The notes under the pieces were generated by a model that saw only the letters and a list, made by a program, of their open reading frames with translations, ran no database searches and had not been told where the DNA came from. Both the position numbers and the translations under genes were made by a program. DNA of 49,659 nt from a bacterium HR37 (GTDB taxonomy: Bacteria; Desulfobacterota_D; UBA1144; Nemesobacterales; CSP1-2), in NCBI GenBank assembly GCA_002898375.1, contig BEIN01000019.1:1-49659 (forward strand). Reading direction: 5' to 3'. How positions within the stretch are numbered: the stretch's first letter is position 1; every line of letters starts with the position of its first letter. This document shows, one piece after another, positions 25,326 to 34,883 of this stretch.

Positions 25326-26600
25326 ATGCAGGGAAATTCCATAGGTACTGTCTCTATAGTTGGTCTTGGCTATGTTGGGCTTCCCCTTGCCCTTGCCTTT
25401 GCCGAGAAGGGAATAAGGGTTATAGGTATCGATAAAAACCCGGATAAGGTAAAGATGCTTGAGGGTGGAAGGTCGTATATTGAGGATATAACGAACAAGG
25501 AGATTAGGGATGCCCTGGATTGTTTTTACCCCACAACGGATGTTTCCCTCATCTCGGATACGGATAACGTTATAATATGCGTGCCAACGCCCCTTAGCAA
25601 AACAAGGGAGCCCGATATCTCCTACATAATATCTGCTGCAAACGATGTTGCGGGTCATCTCCGGAGGGGAATGCTTGTAGTTCTAGAGAGCACTACCTAT
25701 CCGGGAACAACAGAGGAGGTGCTTAAATCCATATTTGAGGAAACGGGTTTAAGGGTTGGAGAAGATTTCTGTCTTGCATTCTCTCCCGAGAGGATAGATC
25801 CCGGAAACAAGAGCTTTAACGTAAAAAACACCCCAAAGGTTGTAGGTGGCGTAACCAGAAGGTGTACGGAGCGGGCCGTAGAGCTTTACAGCAGGATTGT
25901 GGATAGGGTTGTTCCCGTATCCTCTCCTGCAACGGCTGAGGCGGTAAAGCTGCTTGAAAACACGTTTCGTGCTGTAAACATTGCGCTTGTAAACGAGGTT
26001 GCACAACTCTGCCACAGAATGGGTATAGATGTATGGGAGGTAATAAACGCAGCGGCAACAAAGCCGTTTGGCTTTATGCCCTTTTATCCGGGACCGGGTA
26101 TAGGAGGACACTGTATCCCCGTTGACCCCCTTTACCTCTCGTGGAAGGCAAAGCTTTTTAACTTCCGTACCCGTTTTATAGAGCTTGCCGATGAGATAAA
26201 CAGCAAGATGCCAGAGTATGTGGTATATCGTCTTTTTGAGACCCTAAACGAGGTTGGAAAATCCATTAAGGGGGCAAGGATTCTTATCCTGGGTGTTGCC
26301 TATAAAAAGGATATAGGGGATATACGTGAATCCCCAGTTCTTGAGATAATAAAGCTTATCCTGGAGAAAGGAGGAGAGGTTATATACAATGACCCTTATG
26401 TGCCGGAATTTGATTTTCTCGGGAAAAGATGGTCTTCTCTTGAGATAACGGATGAGGTTCTTGAGGCATCCGATTGTGTGCTTGTCCACACTGATCACAG
26501 CGTGTATAAGTGGGATTACATAGCAAAGAAGGCAAGGCTTGTGCTTGATACAAGAAACGCCGTAAACGGTGCAGGTCTTGGAAACGTTTACAAGCTATAG
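25326..26600 (+). CDS. wbpA: UDP-sugar 6-dehydrogenase (WbpA/WecC-type, probably UDP-GlcNAc)
   Basis: 424 residues. The NAD-binding motif is GLGYVG at 13-18, 'PSPERIDPG'-like 'FSPERIDPG' is at 152-160, and the catalytic cysteine is Cys263 in 'GIGGHCIPVDPLYL'. That last motif fits UDP-N-acetylhexosamine dehydrogenases better than UDP-glucose dehydrogenases. Such an enzyme oxidises C6 twice to give a UDP-N-acetyl-glucosaminuronate. In the WbpA/B/E/D route this is the first step; the later enzymes lie 11-14 kb downstream at 36900-40339. A good ribosome-binding GGAGGG precedes the ATG. The choice between GlcNAc and ManNAc as substrate is an inference. Confidence 0.85.
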   Translation: MQGNSIGTVSIVGLGYVGLPLALAFAEKGIRVIGIDKNPDKVKMLEGGRSYIEDITNKEIRDALDCFYPTTDVSLISDTDNVIICVPTPLSKTREPDISYIISAANDVAGHLRRGMLVVLESTTYPGTTEEVLKSIFEETGLRVGEDFCLAFSPERIDPGNKSFNVKNTPKVVGGVTRRCTERAVELYSRIVDRVVPVSSPATAEAVKLLENTFRAVNIALVNEVAQLCHRMGIDVWEVINAAATKPFGFMPFYPGPGIGGHCIPVDPLYLSWKAKLFNFRTRFIELADEINSKMPEYVVYRLFETLNEVGKSIKGARILILGVAYKKDIGDIRESPVLEIIKLILEKGGEVIYNDPYVPEFDFLGKRWSSLEITDEVLEASDCVLVHTDHSVYKWDYIAKKARLVLDTRNAVNGAGLGNVYKL

Positions 26601-26630
26601 CAAAAGGGCTTTAGAGGAAAATCCAATACG

Positions 26631-28169
26631 ATGCAGAAAAAGATTGGTTTAAAACCGGGGATTCTTATGCTGACAATTTACCTCCTCTACGTTCTCATAC
26701 TTACCATGAGGCCGTTTGATTTCTCTTTTTATCCACAGGGTCACTATGAGTTGCTTGAGAGCTTCTACAGGTTTGCCATTGGAGATTTTACCTTAAACAT
26801 AATGCTTTTTATTCCGTTTGGTTTTTTGTCTTTTTTGCTTCTTGGAAACAGCTCCCTTAGGGATTATAAAAAGGTTTTTTTATGCGTTGTTCTTGGGGCT
26901 TTATTTAGCTTTGCAATAGAGAGCTATCAGTTGTTTTTACCCCGTGATTCAGAGCTTTCCGATGTGTTTATGAACGCAGGTGGTAGTTTCCTTGGGGCTA
27001 TCTTGGCAAGGCAGTACTATGAAAATGTCTTTCGGGTTTTTAGAACAGGCTGGTTCAAGGTGAAGGGATCAGTTACCATTTTGTCTGTTGTTGTGGGAAT
27101 CTATTCTGTGGTTTTCTTAGGTGTTTCCCTTTTTCCCATAAGGTACGTTGACCTAAGAAACTGGGCTCCCGATTTTACCTTTCAGGTAGCAAACGAGGCA
27201 ACTCTTGACCGGCCCTGGATAGGACAAATATATCTTGTAGCCATCTATAACCGTGATCTCTCAGGAGACGAAATCTATACCAACTTCAAAGCAGGCCCTG
27301 CACCTCTTGGGACTGGCTTAAGGGTAAGAGAGGGCCTTGTTGCTTTTTACGATTTTAAGGAGGGAGGGGGTAAAACCGTTTACGATGGCTCAGGCTTTGG
27401 CACTCCACTTGACCTTACAATTCTCGATCCATCTAGGGTAAGATGGCTTATCCCTAATGGTCTAGAGGTGCTTGATAGTACTGTTTTAAAAACAAAGGAG
27501 CCGGCTAAAAAACTCTATGATGCAATCAAGCCAAACAACAGGCTTACGGTTGAGGTCTGGATGGCACCGGATAACACTATCCAAAAGGGTCCGGCTCGCA
27601 TCGTGTCTTTTTCAAAAGATACCGGGAACGGAAACTTTACACTGGGCCAGGAGGAAAGAAACATTCATCTCAGGGTGCGAACTCCCCTTTCAGGATCTAC
27701 GGGCTCTTATGTAAACCTGAGGACAGGGGATGGTTTTTTAAACCCTGGGAATCTCTACCATGTAGTTGCAACCTATAAGGAAGGGATAGAAACCCTCTTT
27801 GTAAACGGTAAGGAGCACACCAGGGTAGCTCTTTATGATAGCATTAAATCTCTTGGTTTCTTTGGGAATAATGTTCTTTCCAGGATAGCTTTTTCCTTCT
27901 TCTTCTTTTTTCCAATGGTGTTTTTCCTCTATCTTCTTTTCCTGAATGTATTCGGAAAGACAATGAAATCCTCTTTCTTTACCGTGTTTCTGGCCTGTGG
28001 ACTTCTTTTCCTTATAGAGCTTATCTTTAATATCCTGTTTCCCAACAAGGGATTTGATTTTAACCTTTTGTTTGCTTCGATCCCTGTTGGACTTCTTACC
28101 TTGCTCTTTGTAAGGTTTCTGGAAACGGAGATCTCAGCTTTCTATCAATTTCCCTTAAGAAAAGCGTAG
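26631..28169 (+). CDS. VanZ-like membrane protein fused to a LamG-like domain
   Basis: 512 residues. Residues about 10-130 form a VanZ-like membrane unit ('MRPFDFSFYP', 'NIMLFIPFGFLSF', 'SFAIESYQLFLPRDSELSDVFMNAGGSFLGA'). A helix near 145-165 leads to a soluble segment of about 230 residues with LamG character: 'IYLVAIYNRDLSGDEI', 'LVAFYDFKEGGGKTVYDGSG', 'LTVEVWMAPDN', 'GPARIVSFS', 'NFTLGQ' and 'ATYKEGIETLFVNGKEH'. Three more hydrophobic helices end the protein. LamG/concanavalin-like domains often bind carbohydrate, so this may be a membrane protein that senses or holds the glycan outside the inner membrane. The precise role is unknown. Confidence 0.78.
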   Translation: MQKKIGLKPGILMLTIYLLYVLILTMRPFDFSFYPQGHYELLESFYRFAIGDFTLNIMLFIPFGFLSFLLLGNSSLRDYKKVFLCVVLGALFSFAIESYQLFLPRDSELSDVFMNAGGSFLGAILARQYYENVFRVFRTGWFKVKGSVTILSVVVGIYSVVFLGVSLFPIRYVDLRNWAPDFTFQVANEATLDRPWIGQIYLVAIYNRDLSGDEIYTNFKAGPAPLGTGLRVREGLVAFYDFKEGGGKTVYDGSGFGTPLDLTILDPSRVRWLIPNGLEVLDSTVLKTKEPAKKLYDAIKPNNRLTVEVWMAPDNTIQKGPARIVSFSKDTGNGNFTLGQEERNIHLRVRTPLSGSTGSYVNLRTGDGFLNPGNLYHVVATYKEGIETLFVNGKEHTRVALYDSIKSLGFFGNNVLSRIAFSFFFFFPMVFFLYLLFLNVFGKTMKSSFFTVFLACGLLFLIELIFNILFPNKGFDFNLLFASIPVGLLTLLFVRFLETEISAFYQFPLRKA

Positions 28170-28172
28170 CCT

Positions 28173-29402
28173 ATGTCAAGAATCTGTTACATTTTAAGCT
28201 CTTTTCCCGTAATCTCTGAGACCTTTATCGTAAACGAGATAAGGGAGCTAAGGAAGCAGGGTGTGGATATAGCTTTGGTCTCGTTTTCCAGGCAGGAAGG
28301 CTTTGCTAACAAAGAAGCCAGAGAATTGGTAAGGGATACAATCTATCTTAGGGATAGAAACAAACTCTTTAGGATCTTTAAGTTGCTCTTTTCACATGCC
28401 TACTTCTTTGTAAGAAACCCTTTCCATTACCTTAGGGTTTTTTATCTGGTTCGTCGTATGGATGAGGAGTCTCTCTCACTATTTCTTCGTATCTCTTATC
28501 TGGCCTTTGTCGTTAAGAAGCTAGGGGTTAGAGGTATCCATACCCACTTTGCAAGCTCTACCGCCGAGTGTGCCATGCTGGTTTCAATGATTACCGGTAT
28601 TCCCTACAGCTTTACGGTTCATGCCTATGATATCTTTATAAAACCAAGGTTGATAAGAGAGAAGGTTGAGCGTGCAAGGTTTGTGATCTCGATCTCTGAA
28701 TTTAACAGGGATTTTATACGAGAAAGGTTCTTTGATGGTGATAACAGGGCGGTAGATAAGATAAGGGTTATCCACTGTGGTGTGGATCTTGATAAGGTAT
28801 CGCCTTACCAGGCATCTGGTTTCAGGCGAAAGGGAAATAGAGGTTTTGTAATCTTTTCTACCGGAAGGCTTCTTGAGAAAAAAGGGCACCGTTATCTTAT
28901 TGAGGCCTGTAGAATCCTTATGGAGAAGGGCTACAGTGATTTTGTCTGTAAGATACTGGGAGATGGTCCTCTCAGGGAAGAGCTTCACTCCCTTACCCTA
29001 AGACTTGGCCTTGGGGAAAACATCCGTTTCCTTGGAGCACTTCCACAGCACAGGGTTTTTGAAAACCTAAGGGAGTGTGATCTTTTTGTACTTCCCTGTG
29101 TTGTTGCCAGAAATGGGGACATGGATGGAATACCTGTTTCCCTTATGGAGGCTATGGCTCTTAAGAAACCGGTTGTATCAACCTCAATCTCAGGAATTCC
29201 GGAGCTGGTTAAAGATGGAGCGGGTATCCTGGTTCCACCAGGGGACAGCAGCTCTCTTGCACAGGCTATACTCCGTATTATGAAACTCGATCCTGAGGAA
29301 AGGGCATTGATGGGGGAAAAGGGATACGAGATAGTGCAAAGAGAATTTAACCTAAGGGAAAATGTGGAGAGGATAAAGGAACTTTTTCTAAATCAATACT
29401 AG
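28173..29402 (+). CDS. GT4 family glycosyltransferase (WcaL/AmsK-like)
   Basis: 409 residues. It opens 'ICYILSSFPVISETFIVNEI', the pattern of colanic-acid WcaL-type GT4 enzymes, with 'HTHFASSTAECAMLVS' and 'FTVHAYDIFI' in the acceptor half. The donor half has 'STGRLLEKKGHRYLIEA', 'ILGDGPLREELH' and 'GIPVSLMEAMALKKPVV' (family E-x7-E-type region), then 'GILVPPGD'. It begins 3 bases after the VanZ-LamG gene. The sugar specificity is unknown. Confidence 0.88.
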   Translation: MSRICYILSSFPVISETFIVNEIRELRKQGVDIALVSFSRQEGFANKEARELVRDTIYLRDRNKLFRIFKLLFSHAYFFVRNPFHYLRVFYLVRRMDEESLSLFLRISYLAFVVKKLGVRGIHTHFASSTAECAMLVSMITGIPYSFTVHAYDIFIKPRLIREKVERARFVISISEFNRDFIRERFFDGDNRAVDKIRVIHCGVDLDKVSPYQASGFRRKGNRGFVIFSTGRLLEKKGHRYLIEACRILMEKGYSDFVCKILGDGPLREELHSLTLRLGLGENIRFLGALPQHRVFENLRECDLFVLPCVVARNGDMDGIPVSLMEAMALKKPVVSTSISGIPELVKDGAGILVPPGDSSSLAQAILRIMKLDPEERALMGEKGYEIVQREFNLRENVERIKELFLNQY

Positions 29403-29586
29403 GGGTGCTATCATACAGGAACATGCTTTTTTAGAAAAGGAAATAGATATTCTGGAGGTTATAGGTAACACTGGCTCTGCCGAAAGGGAGGTTTTTAGCT
29501 CGGGTCTCCTAAGGAGGAGTATTTCGGGGAGGGGGCTTGGCTTTTTCAGGGTAAGGGTAATAGAGGATCTCTTTTTAAAGGACAAA

Positions 29587-31377
29587 ATGCGGCTCTACCA
29601 TATCTCCTTCCTTGCGGATAAGGACCTTCGCATCAGGCTTGGTATAGAAGCCGATTCTGTAAACTGTATAGATGCCTCTGGGAAAACTTCTTTATTTTTT
29701 GAAGCTGAAGAGGGGTTTTTCTTGATGCCGGCTCTTCCGGTTCTTAGGTCATGGAACAGGAAAAGACACATACTCCGTGAGAGCCGGGATTATATTACCG
29801 AATATGGGGATAAGGGGATAAACTTTAGGGTTGACCTTAAAGAGAACGAAAGCTTTGATCTTCTGGTGCTCTGCTCTTCTTTTGCTGGGGATCTTTTCCC
29901 CTTTCTTGAGGTCTTTAAAGGGAAAAACAGGGAGTACACACTGACCGGGCCATGGGTTGTTATCTCACCTCTTCTGGATTGCTGGAGGTTTATGGTAAAC
30001 GGCAGTATTTATGAATACAGGGAAGGAATTTATAACTACGCAAGGTTTCCCTCCCAGCAGGCTGCACTTTTCCTATACAAGCTCGTTCATCTTGAGAGAG
30101 CACGCCTTGGGGCAATTGCTGATGCTGTAAAGAGTGAGATTGCACACTCTGTTTTACTGGATCTGCAGCCTGATGGAAGGTGGGTTCATGGATGCTGGTC
30201 AGAGGATATGGAAACCCATACAAGGTTTCATGTAGATGGTATCCACCTCCTTCTTGATTATTTTGAGGAAACGGGAGAATCGGTTTTTCTTGAAAAGGCC
30301 CTTCTTGCTGCAAGCTACCTTCTTTCCCTTACCGATACCCTCAGTGGTGGGACGCTTTGGTTCCTGCACGATACGATGGAACTGGGTGGTGACTATATAT
30401 ACCCGGTTAGGAGGTCAAAGGCCTTTGGTAAATCCGAGACAAACACTCTCTGTTTAAATACGCACCTAAGTGCCCTTTGTGTGCTAATACGCCTTTACCG
30501 TAAGACGGGAAAAGAGGAGTTTGGGGAGGCTATTAAGAAGGGTCTTGGGGCAGCCAGGATGGTTTTAGGGAAAGAGCCGGCAAGTGGTCTTTACAGGTTG
30601 CTCTTCTATATTGCTGACCTTTCTTTTGATAGGGCCCCTTACACGGGGTCCAGAGGATTTCCTACGTTAAGTGAGCTCTTAAAGATTGTACTTGGTAGAT
30701 TTGCAGGTAGGGTGATCCCCCATGTAAAACACCTGTTTCCAAGGTTTTTAATGCCAAACGGTTTTGTAACAAGGCACCTGTCTTTAGGGCATGAATCCTA
30801 TAGCTACCACATAATCAACCTCTACGATATGCTTGTTCTTTATCAGATGCTTGCTCTAAGCGGGTACAAAAGGGAGGAGCTTAAGTGGTTGTGGCAGGCA
30901 ATAGATAGGGCAGTTGGGTACTGTTTTGAGGGTAACCTTGTAGGGTATCTGATTCGGGTAAAGGATAAATTTATACCCCAGCTTGTAGAGGCCCTCTTAA
31001 TTTACAGCTCTTTTAACCGGGATTTCCCCAGGAAAAGGCTTTTAGACATTGTCTTTTCCCTTAAAGACAGGGGGTACAGGTTTCCCAGTGGGGTGTATGG
31101 GTTTGATAATCTAGTAACACCGGAGGAATTTCAGATTTCAGAGCTAGCTTTAAAAAATTACAGCCCTGAGCTGGAGTGTTTAAATGTTTCTCCCAGGGAT
31201 GGGAGGTTTAGGGAGCTACTTGTAGTAAACACGGGTTTAAGGGATGAGGAGGTGGATATAGCTTTTAGGAGTGAGCCCAAAAGGGTAGAGGTTATCTCCT
31301 CTGCTGGCAATAGAATTAACCTTCCCAGGCCTCTAGCTCCCCGTGACTACGTGGCCATTAGGCTCTATGATGTGTGA
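29587..31377 (+). CDS. Predicted (alpha/alpha)-barrel glycan-active protein, function unknown
   Basis: 596 residues from the ATG at 29587, which has AAAGGA six bases upstream. No signal peptide or membrane helix. Residues about 150-470 look like a helical-hairpin (alpha/alpha)n barrel: repeating amphipathic helix pairs with short loops such as 'DGRWVHGCWSEDMETHTRFHVDGIHLLLDYFEETGE', split here as two halves around 'W-x-x-D-x-x-T'. This fold is used by glycosidases, lyases and glucuronyl C5-epimerases. A C-terminal beta-rich tail ('ELLVVNTGLRDEEVDIAF') follows. The reading frame stays open for 195 bases upstream of the ATG (see findings). Placement before Wzx suggests a role on the repeat unit or polymer. 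I do not recognise the exact family. Confidence 0.6.
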   Translation: MRLYHISFLADKDLRIRLGIEADSVNCIDASGKTSLFFEAEEGFFLMPALPVLRSWNRKRHILRESRDYITEYGDKGINFRVDLKENESFDLLVLCSSFAGDLFPFLEVFKGKNREYTLTGPWVVISPLLDCWRFMVNGSIYEYREGIYNYARFPSQQAALFLYKLVHLERARLGAIADAVKSEIAHSVLLDLQPDGRWVHGCWSEDMETHTRFHVDGIHLLLDYFEETGESVFLEKALLAASYLLSLTDTLSGGTLWFLHDTMELGGDYIYPVRRSKAFGKSETNTLCLNTHLSALCVLIRLYRKTGKEEFGEAIKKGLGAARMVLGKEPASGLYRLLFYIADLSFDRAPYTGSRGFPTLSELLKIVLGRFAGRVIPHVKHLFPRFLMPNGFVTRHLSLGHESYSYHIINLYDMLVLYQMLALSGYKREELKWLWQAIDRAVGYCFEGNLVGYLIRVKDKFIPQLVEALLIYSSFNRDFPRKRLLDIVFSLKDRGYRFPSGVYGFDNLVTPEEFQISELALKNYSPELECLNVSPRDGRFRELLVVNTGLRDEEVDIAFRSEPKRVEVISSAGNRINLPRPLAPRDYVAIRLYDV

Positions 31378-31401
31378 GATGGTCTTGGCTGGAGTGGATT
31401 T

Positions 31402-32895
31402 ATGGACAACTTAGGTGCCCAGGCAAGGGTTGGAGCATTCTGGGTAATCTTGCAGCAGGTAACCCTAAGAGGGTTTTCGTTTGTAACAAACGTTATTCTT
31501 GCAAGGCTTCTTTTCCCAGAGGATTTCGGTATAGTTGCCATCGCCATGATAGCCTGGGAGGTGGTCAGACTATTTGGTAACCTGGGGATAGGTGCCAAGC
31601 TTATACACCAGCAGGAAGAGGTTAACGAGTATGCAACTTCAGCTTTCTGGCTAAACGTGATAGTATCGTTTGTTCTGGCTGTTATTGCAGTAGGCATATC
31701 ACCCTATGTAGCCCTCTTTTACAATAACAGCCTTGTTCAGCCAATCCTTATACTTTTTGCCATTGCCTTCTTTGTGCAGTCCTTTGGAAGTACCCACCTT
31801 GCCCTTCTTAATAAGGAGCTTGCTTTTAAGAAGATAGTGCTGGTTGAGGTTGTTTTGAATGTGCTCTCAAAGCTATGTGCTATAGGAATGGCCTTTTCGG
31901 GATTTGGTGTCTGGAGTCTTGTCATCCCCGATGTCTTAACCTCACCCTTTAAAACGGTTGCATTCTGGGTTTTAAACCCCTGGAGACCGGGATTGAGGTT
32001 AAACACAAGGTACTGGAAGAATATATTTAGATTTGGGTTCAATTACCTTGGGGCGGATCTGACCAGGTATTTAAGCATAAACGGTGATTACTTGATTGTG
32101 GGGAGAATGCTTGGTGAGCGTTCTCTGGGTCTTTATACCTTTGCATACAACGTAGCAAACCTTCCCTTTGATAACGTTGTGGGAACTATGGCAAGGGTTG
32201 CTTTTCCAACCTTCTCAAAGCTCCAGGGTGATTTGGACAGATTCAGGGCATTTTTCCTTAAGATAACAAAGGTTACATCCCTTGTATCCTTCCCCCTGCT
32301 GGTTGAGGTTCTGGTTCTGGCGGATTTAATTATCCCTCTGGTTTACGGTGATAAGTGGAGAGAAGCCATATTGCCGCTTAAGATAATAATAGGTTTTGTT
32401 CTCTTTAGGGTTTTTTCCTCTCCCGGGGGTCAGGTGTTATTTGCCCTTGGGAAGCCAGAGGCTTTGTTTAAATTCAACCTGATTCAGGTTCCCTTCTTGC
32501 TTACGGCGGTTTTTATCGGCTCCCACTACGGAATTGTCGGGGTAGCCCTGGGGATGAGTCTGGTTCTTGTTGTAGGGAGTCTTGTGCTTTTGGGTATCTC
32601 AATAAAACCTATAGGTCTTAACTTTAAATCGGTTCTGGACTCTGTGTTTCCTGCAGCGGTATCGTCTGCCTTTTTGGTGCTTGTGCTCGGGTTGTTTAAG
32701 GAGCTTTTGCTTGCTGAGGGGATGGGAAGTGTTTTCTCCCTTGCCGTTCTTATCCCATCGGGACTTGGGGTTTATACTCTCATTCTCTTTCTGTTTTTTA
32801 GAAAGGATTTTTCCTTTTTGTGGAATCTGGTCTGGAACGAGTTTAGGGCTCGTTTCTTTGTCCTTAAAAAGACCTCCTCATCAGGGGTGGTTTGA
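31402..32895 (+). CDS. Wzx-type polysaccharide flippase (WzxC-like)
   Basis: 497-residue membrane protein with about 12 to 14 hydrophobic helices. The N-terminus has 'FWVILQQVTLRGFSFVTNVILARLLFPEDFGIVAIAM'-like sequence, here recognised by the 'G-x-x-x-x-x-x-x-LARLL-x-P-x-DFG' pattern of the polysaccharide flippase family; 'VGRMLGERSLGLYTFAYNVANLPFD' in mid-protein is also typical. The enzyme flips an undecaprenyl-diphosphate-linked repeat unit from the cytoplasmic to the periplasmic face. Length is normal. Its presence with a Wzy-like gene (40549) gives a complete Wzx/Wzy route beside the ABC exporter at 223-2342. Confidence 0.9.
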   Translation: MDNLGAQARVGAFWVILQQVTLRGFSFVTNVILARLLFPEDFGIVAIAMIAWEVVRLFGNLGIGAKLIHQQEEVNEYATSAFWLNVIVSFVLAVIAVGISPYVALFYNNSLVQPILILFAIAFFVQSFGSTHLALLNKELAFKKIVLVEVVLNVLSKLCAIGMAFSGFGVWSLVIPDVLTSPFKTVAFWVLNPWRPGLRLNTRYWKNIFRFGFNYLGADLTRYLSINGDYLIVGRMLGERSLGLYTFAYNVANLPFDNVVGTMARVAFPTFSKLQGDLDRFRAFFLKITKVTSLVSFPLLVEVLVLADLIIPLVYGDKWREAILPLKIIIGFVLFRVFSSPGGQVLFALGKPEALFKFNLIQVPFLLTAVFIGSHYGIVGVALGMSLVLVVGSLVLLGISIKPIGLNFKSVLDSVFPAAVSSAFLVLVLGLFKELLLAEGMGSVFSLAVLIPSGLGVYTLILFLFFRKDFSFLWNLVWNEFRARFFVLKKTSSSGVV

Positions 32896-32928
32896 GAAGT
32901 AAAGAGTGCTTTGGATGGGAAGAATATT

Positions 32929-34881
32929 ATGTACCTACTTAATAGATTAAAGAGAAACGATTACTTATGGCTTGTGCTTATGCTTGCCTCCGGGTTTTTG
33001 CTTCGCCTCTGGCTTATGGAGAGAAGGTGGATAAACCCCGATGAAGGGGCACACCTTATGGATGGAAGACTTGCCCTGGATGGGCTTGTGCCCGGTCTTG
33101 ATTTCGATTCACGTCAGCCTCTCTACGTATACATTATAGCCCTTGTTCTTAGAGTTTTTGGCATAAGCTACGGTGTTGGAAGGTTTATACCCGTAACCGC
33201 AAGCCTTGGGATAGCTCTGTTTGTTTTTCTCATTGCAAGAAAGATGTTTGATAGGAGGGTTGCCTTTCTTGCAACAGCTATATACCTCTTTACTCCCTTC
33301 TCTGTTCTCTGGTCTGTTATAGTGCACACCCAGCCGATCTCCGTTTTGCTAAACTGCGCTGGCATGTACTGTGTGGTCTCTTATGTAAGAAGTGAAAAGA
33401 GCCTTTTTCCCCTGGTTTTAGCTGGGGCCTCCTTCTCACTGGCCTACTATGTAAGGGAATCAGCCCTGGCTATGCTTGTTGCTACCTTCTTATACTTCCT
33501 TATCTACTATAGAAACAGGCTTTTGGACTTTGTAAAGAGCTACGGGGTAGTGCTTTCTGGTTTCCTCATTGTATGTGCTTTTATGTGGCTCTACTATATG
33601 CAGTTTGCAAGTGTATCCTGGATCTGGGATAGCTCGGTAAACCCTCTCTACCTTGTAAAAAAGAGCCTCTCAAACATATTTGCTTCGGTGGGAGCGAGTG
33701 CGCACTCTGCTAGTGAGGAGGGATTCAGGCTAAATGATCAACCCTGGAGTTCTACCCTTTCGGAGGTGTTTGCTACTGTGTTCTTTAATTCATTTCTCTA
33801 TGTTGGGCTTTTTCTCTCTGTTTTTGTTCTGGGATACGTGTTTTTTGTAAAGAAGGAAGAAAACGGGGCCTTTAAAAAGAGTGTATCCTTTACAGGGTTA
33901 CTTTATCTCTGGTTTCTTACCCTTTCTGTTTTTTACCTCTACTGGTTACTCTACAGGGGCTTTTTCATGCAGTACTTTGAGGAGCTTTTGCCCCCTCTTG
34001 TGATTCTTCTTGCCTTTGTTATAGTCTATGGCTTATCTGAGCTTGGTCTATCTGATAAACTCTCTGGCAGGGTCTTTATCGCGGGGTTGGTTCTTGCTTC
34101 TGTATTCCTGGTACATAACAGATTCCTTGGCGGTATCAGGGTTAACTCCATCTTTATGGCTCTCTACGTTTTAGCAACCGTACTTGCCTTATCCGTAATC
34201 TGGTTTTTCCCGAGGCTTTCTTTAAGGAGAAGGCTCTATGCCTTCCTCTTTTATGTGGGTCTCTACGTTTTTTCCTTCTTTGTCCTTAGCCGTACTTACG
34301 GAAAAGTTCCTGATCTTGTTAGAGGGCTGTTTTTTGTTGCTATGCTTTTCATTGCTTACCTGGGGGTTTTTCTTTTCTCTCGGATTGACCTTAAAAAGGG
34401 GGTAAGGGAAGGATTTGGGTTCGTTTTTGTCTCGGTTGTCCTATCCAGCTTTGCCCTCTCATTTGCAATATCTGGCTCTTCCATGCACCTTGGGTATGCA
34501 AGTACCTGGTCTCCAGAGGTGGTAAAAGAGGTTTCAGGGTATATGAGATCAAGCTCTGATAGCGATGCCAGGGTAATGTCTGGAGGTGTGATCTGGGAGT
34601 TTGAATCTGGAAGGAGACCGTTTATGAACCTATCCCACCCAACTGCCTTCAGGCCCGGAATACCCGTTGAGGAGGCACAAAGGATAAAGCACAATTTCCA
34701 GAAAAATCCGCCAAGATTTGTGATACTTGATGGCTATACCGAGCAGACCTATATCAGGCACATAAAAGAACTAGGGGTAATAATAGATAGCAAATACGTG
34801 AATAAAAAGAACATCGAAAACGGTTGCAGGTATCCGGTAAGGGTATACGAGCTTGTAGATGAAACCAGGGTGGGGGAGTAA
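32929..34881 (+). CDS. GT39-like (ArnT/PMT-type) membrane glycosyltransferase
   Basis: 650 residues with about twelve hydrophobic helices. The first periplasmic loop reads 'WINPDEGAHLMDGRLALDG', with the Asp-Glu pair that marks the catalytic site of the family, and 'SRQPLYVYIIALVLRVFG' follows. Another family trait is 'YLFTPFSVLWSV'. A soluble C-terminal segment ('GYMRSSSDSDARVMSGGVIWEF') lies outside. I prefer ATG 32929 over TTG 32911 because it has the more usual start codon and a purine-rich GGGAAGA upstream. It would glycosylate a periplasmic acceptor using a polyprenyl-phosphate sugar. The next GT2 starts 2 bases downstream. Confidence 0.82.
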   Translation: MYLLNRLKRNDYLWLVLMLASGFLLRLWLMERRWINPDEGAHLMDGRLALDGLVPGLDFDSRQPLYVYIIALVLRVFGISYGVGRFIPVTASLGIALFVFLIARKMFDRRVAFLATAIYLFTPFSVLWSVIVHTQPISVLLNCAGMYCVVSYVRSEKSLFPLVLAGASFSLAYYVRESALAMLVATFLYFLIYYRNRLLDFVKSYGVVLSGFLIVCAFMWLYYMQFASVSWIWDSSVNPLYLVKKSLSNIFASVGASAHSASEEGFRLNDQPWSSTLSEVFATVFFNSFLYVGLFLSVFVLGYVFFVKKEENGAFKKSVSFTGLLYLWFLTLSVFYLYWLLYRGFFMQYFEELLPPLVILLAFVIVYGLSELGLSDKLSGRVFIAGLVLASVFLVHNRFLGGIRVNSIFMALYVLATVLALSVIWFFPRLSLRRRLYAFLFYVGLYVFSFFVLSRTYGKVPDLVRGLFFVAMLFIAYLGVFLFSRIDLKKGVREGFGFVFVSVVLSSFALSFAISGSSMHLGYASTWSPEVVKEVSGYMRSSSDSDARVMSGGVIWEFESGRRPFMNLSHPTAFRPGIPVEEAQRIKHNFQKNPPRFVILDGYTEQTYIRHIKELGVIIDSKYVNKKNIENGCRYPVRVYELVDETRVGE

Positions 34882-34883
34882 AT

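Noticed and set aside
25146-25658. A 170-codon minus-strand open frame
   Set aside because: It is antisense to the YdjM-like protein and the dehydrogenase; its composition follows from their codons.
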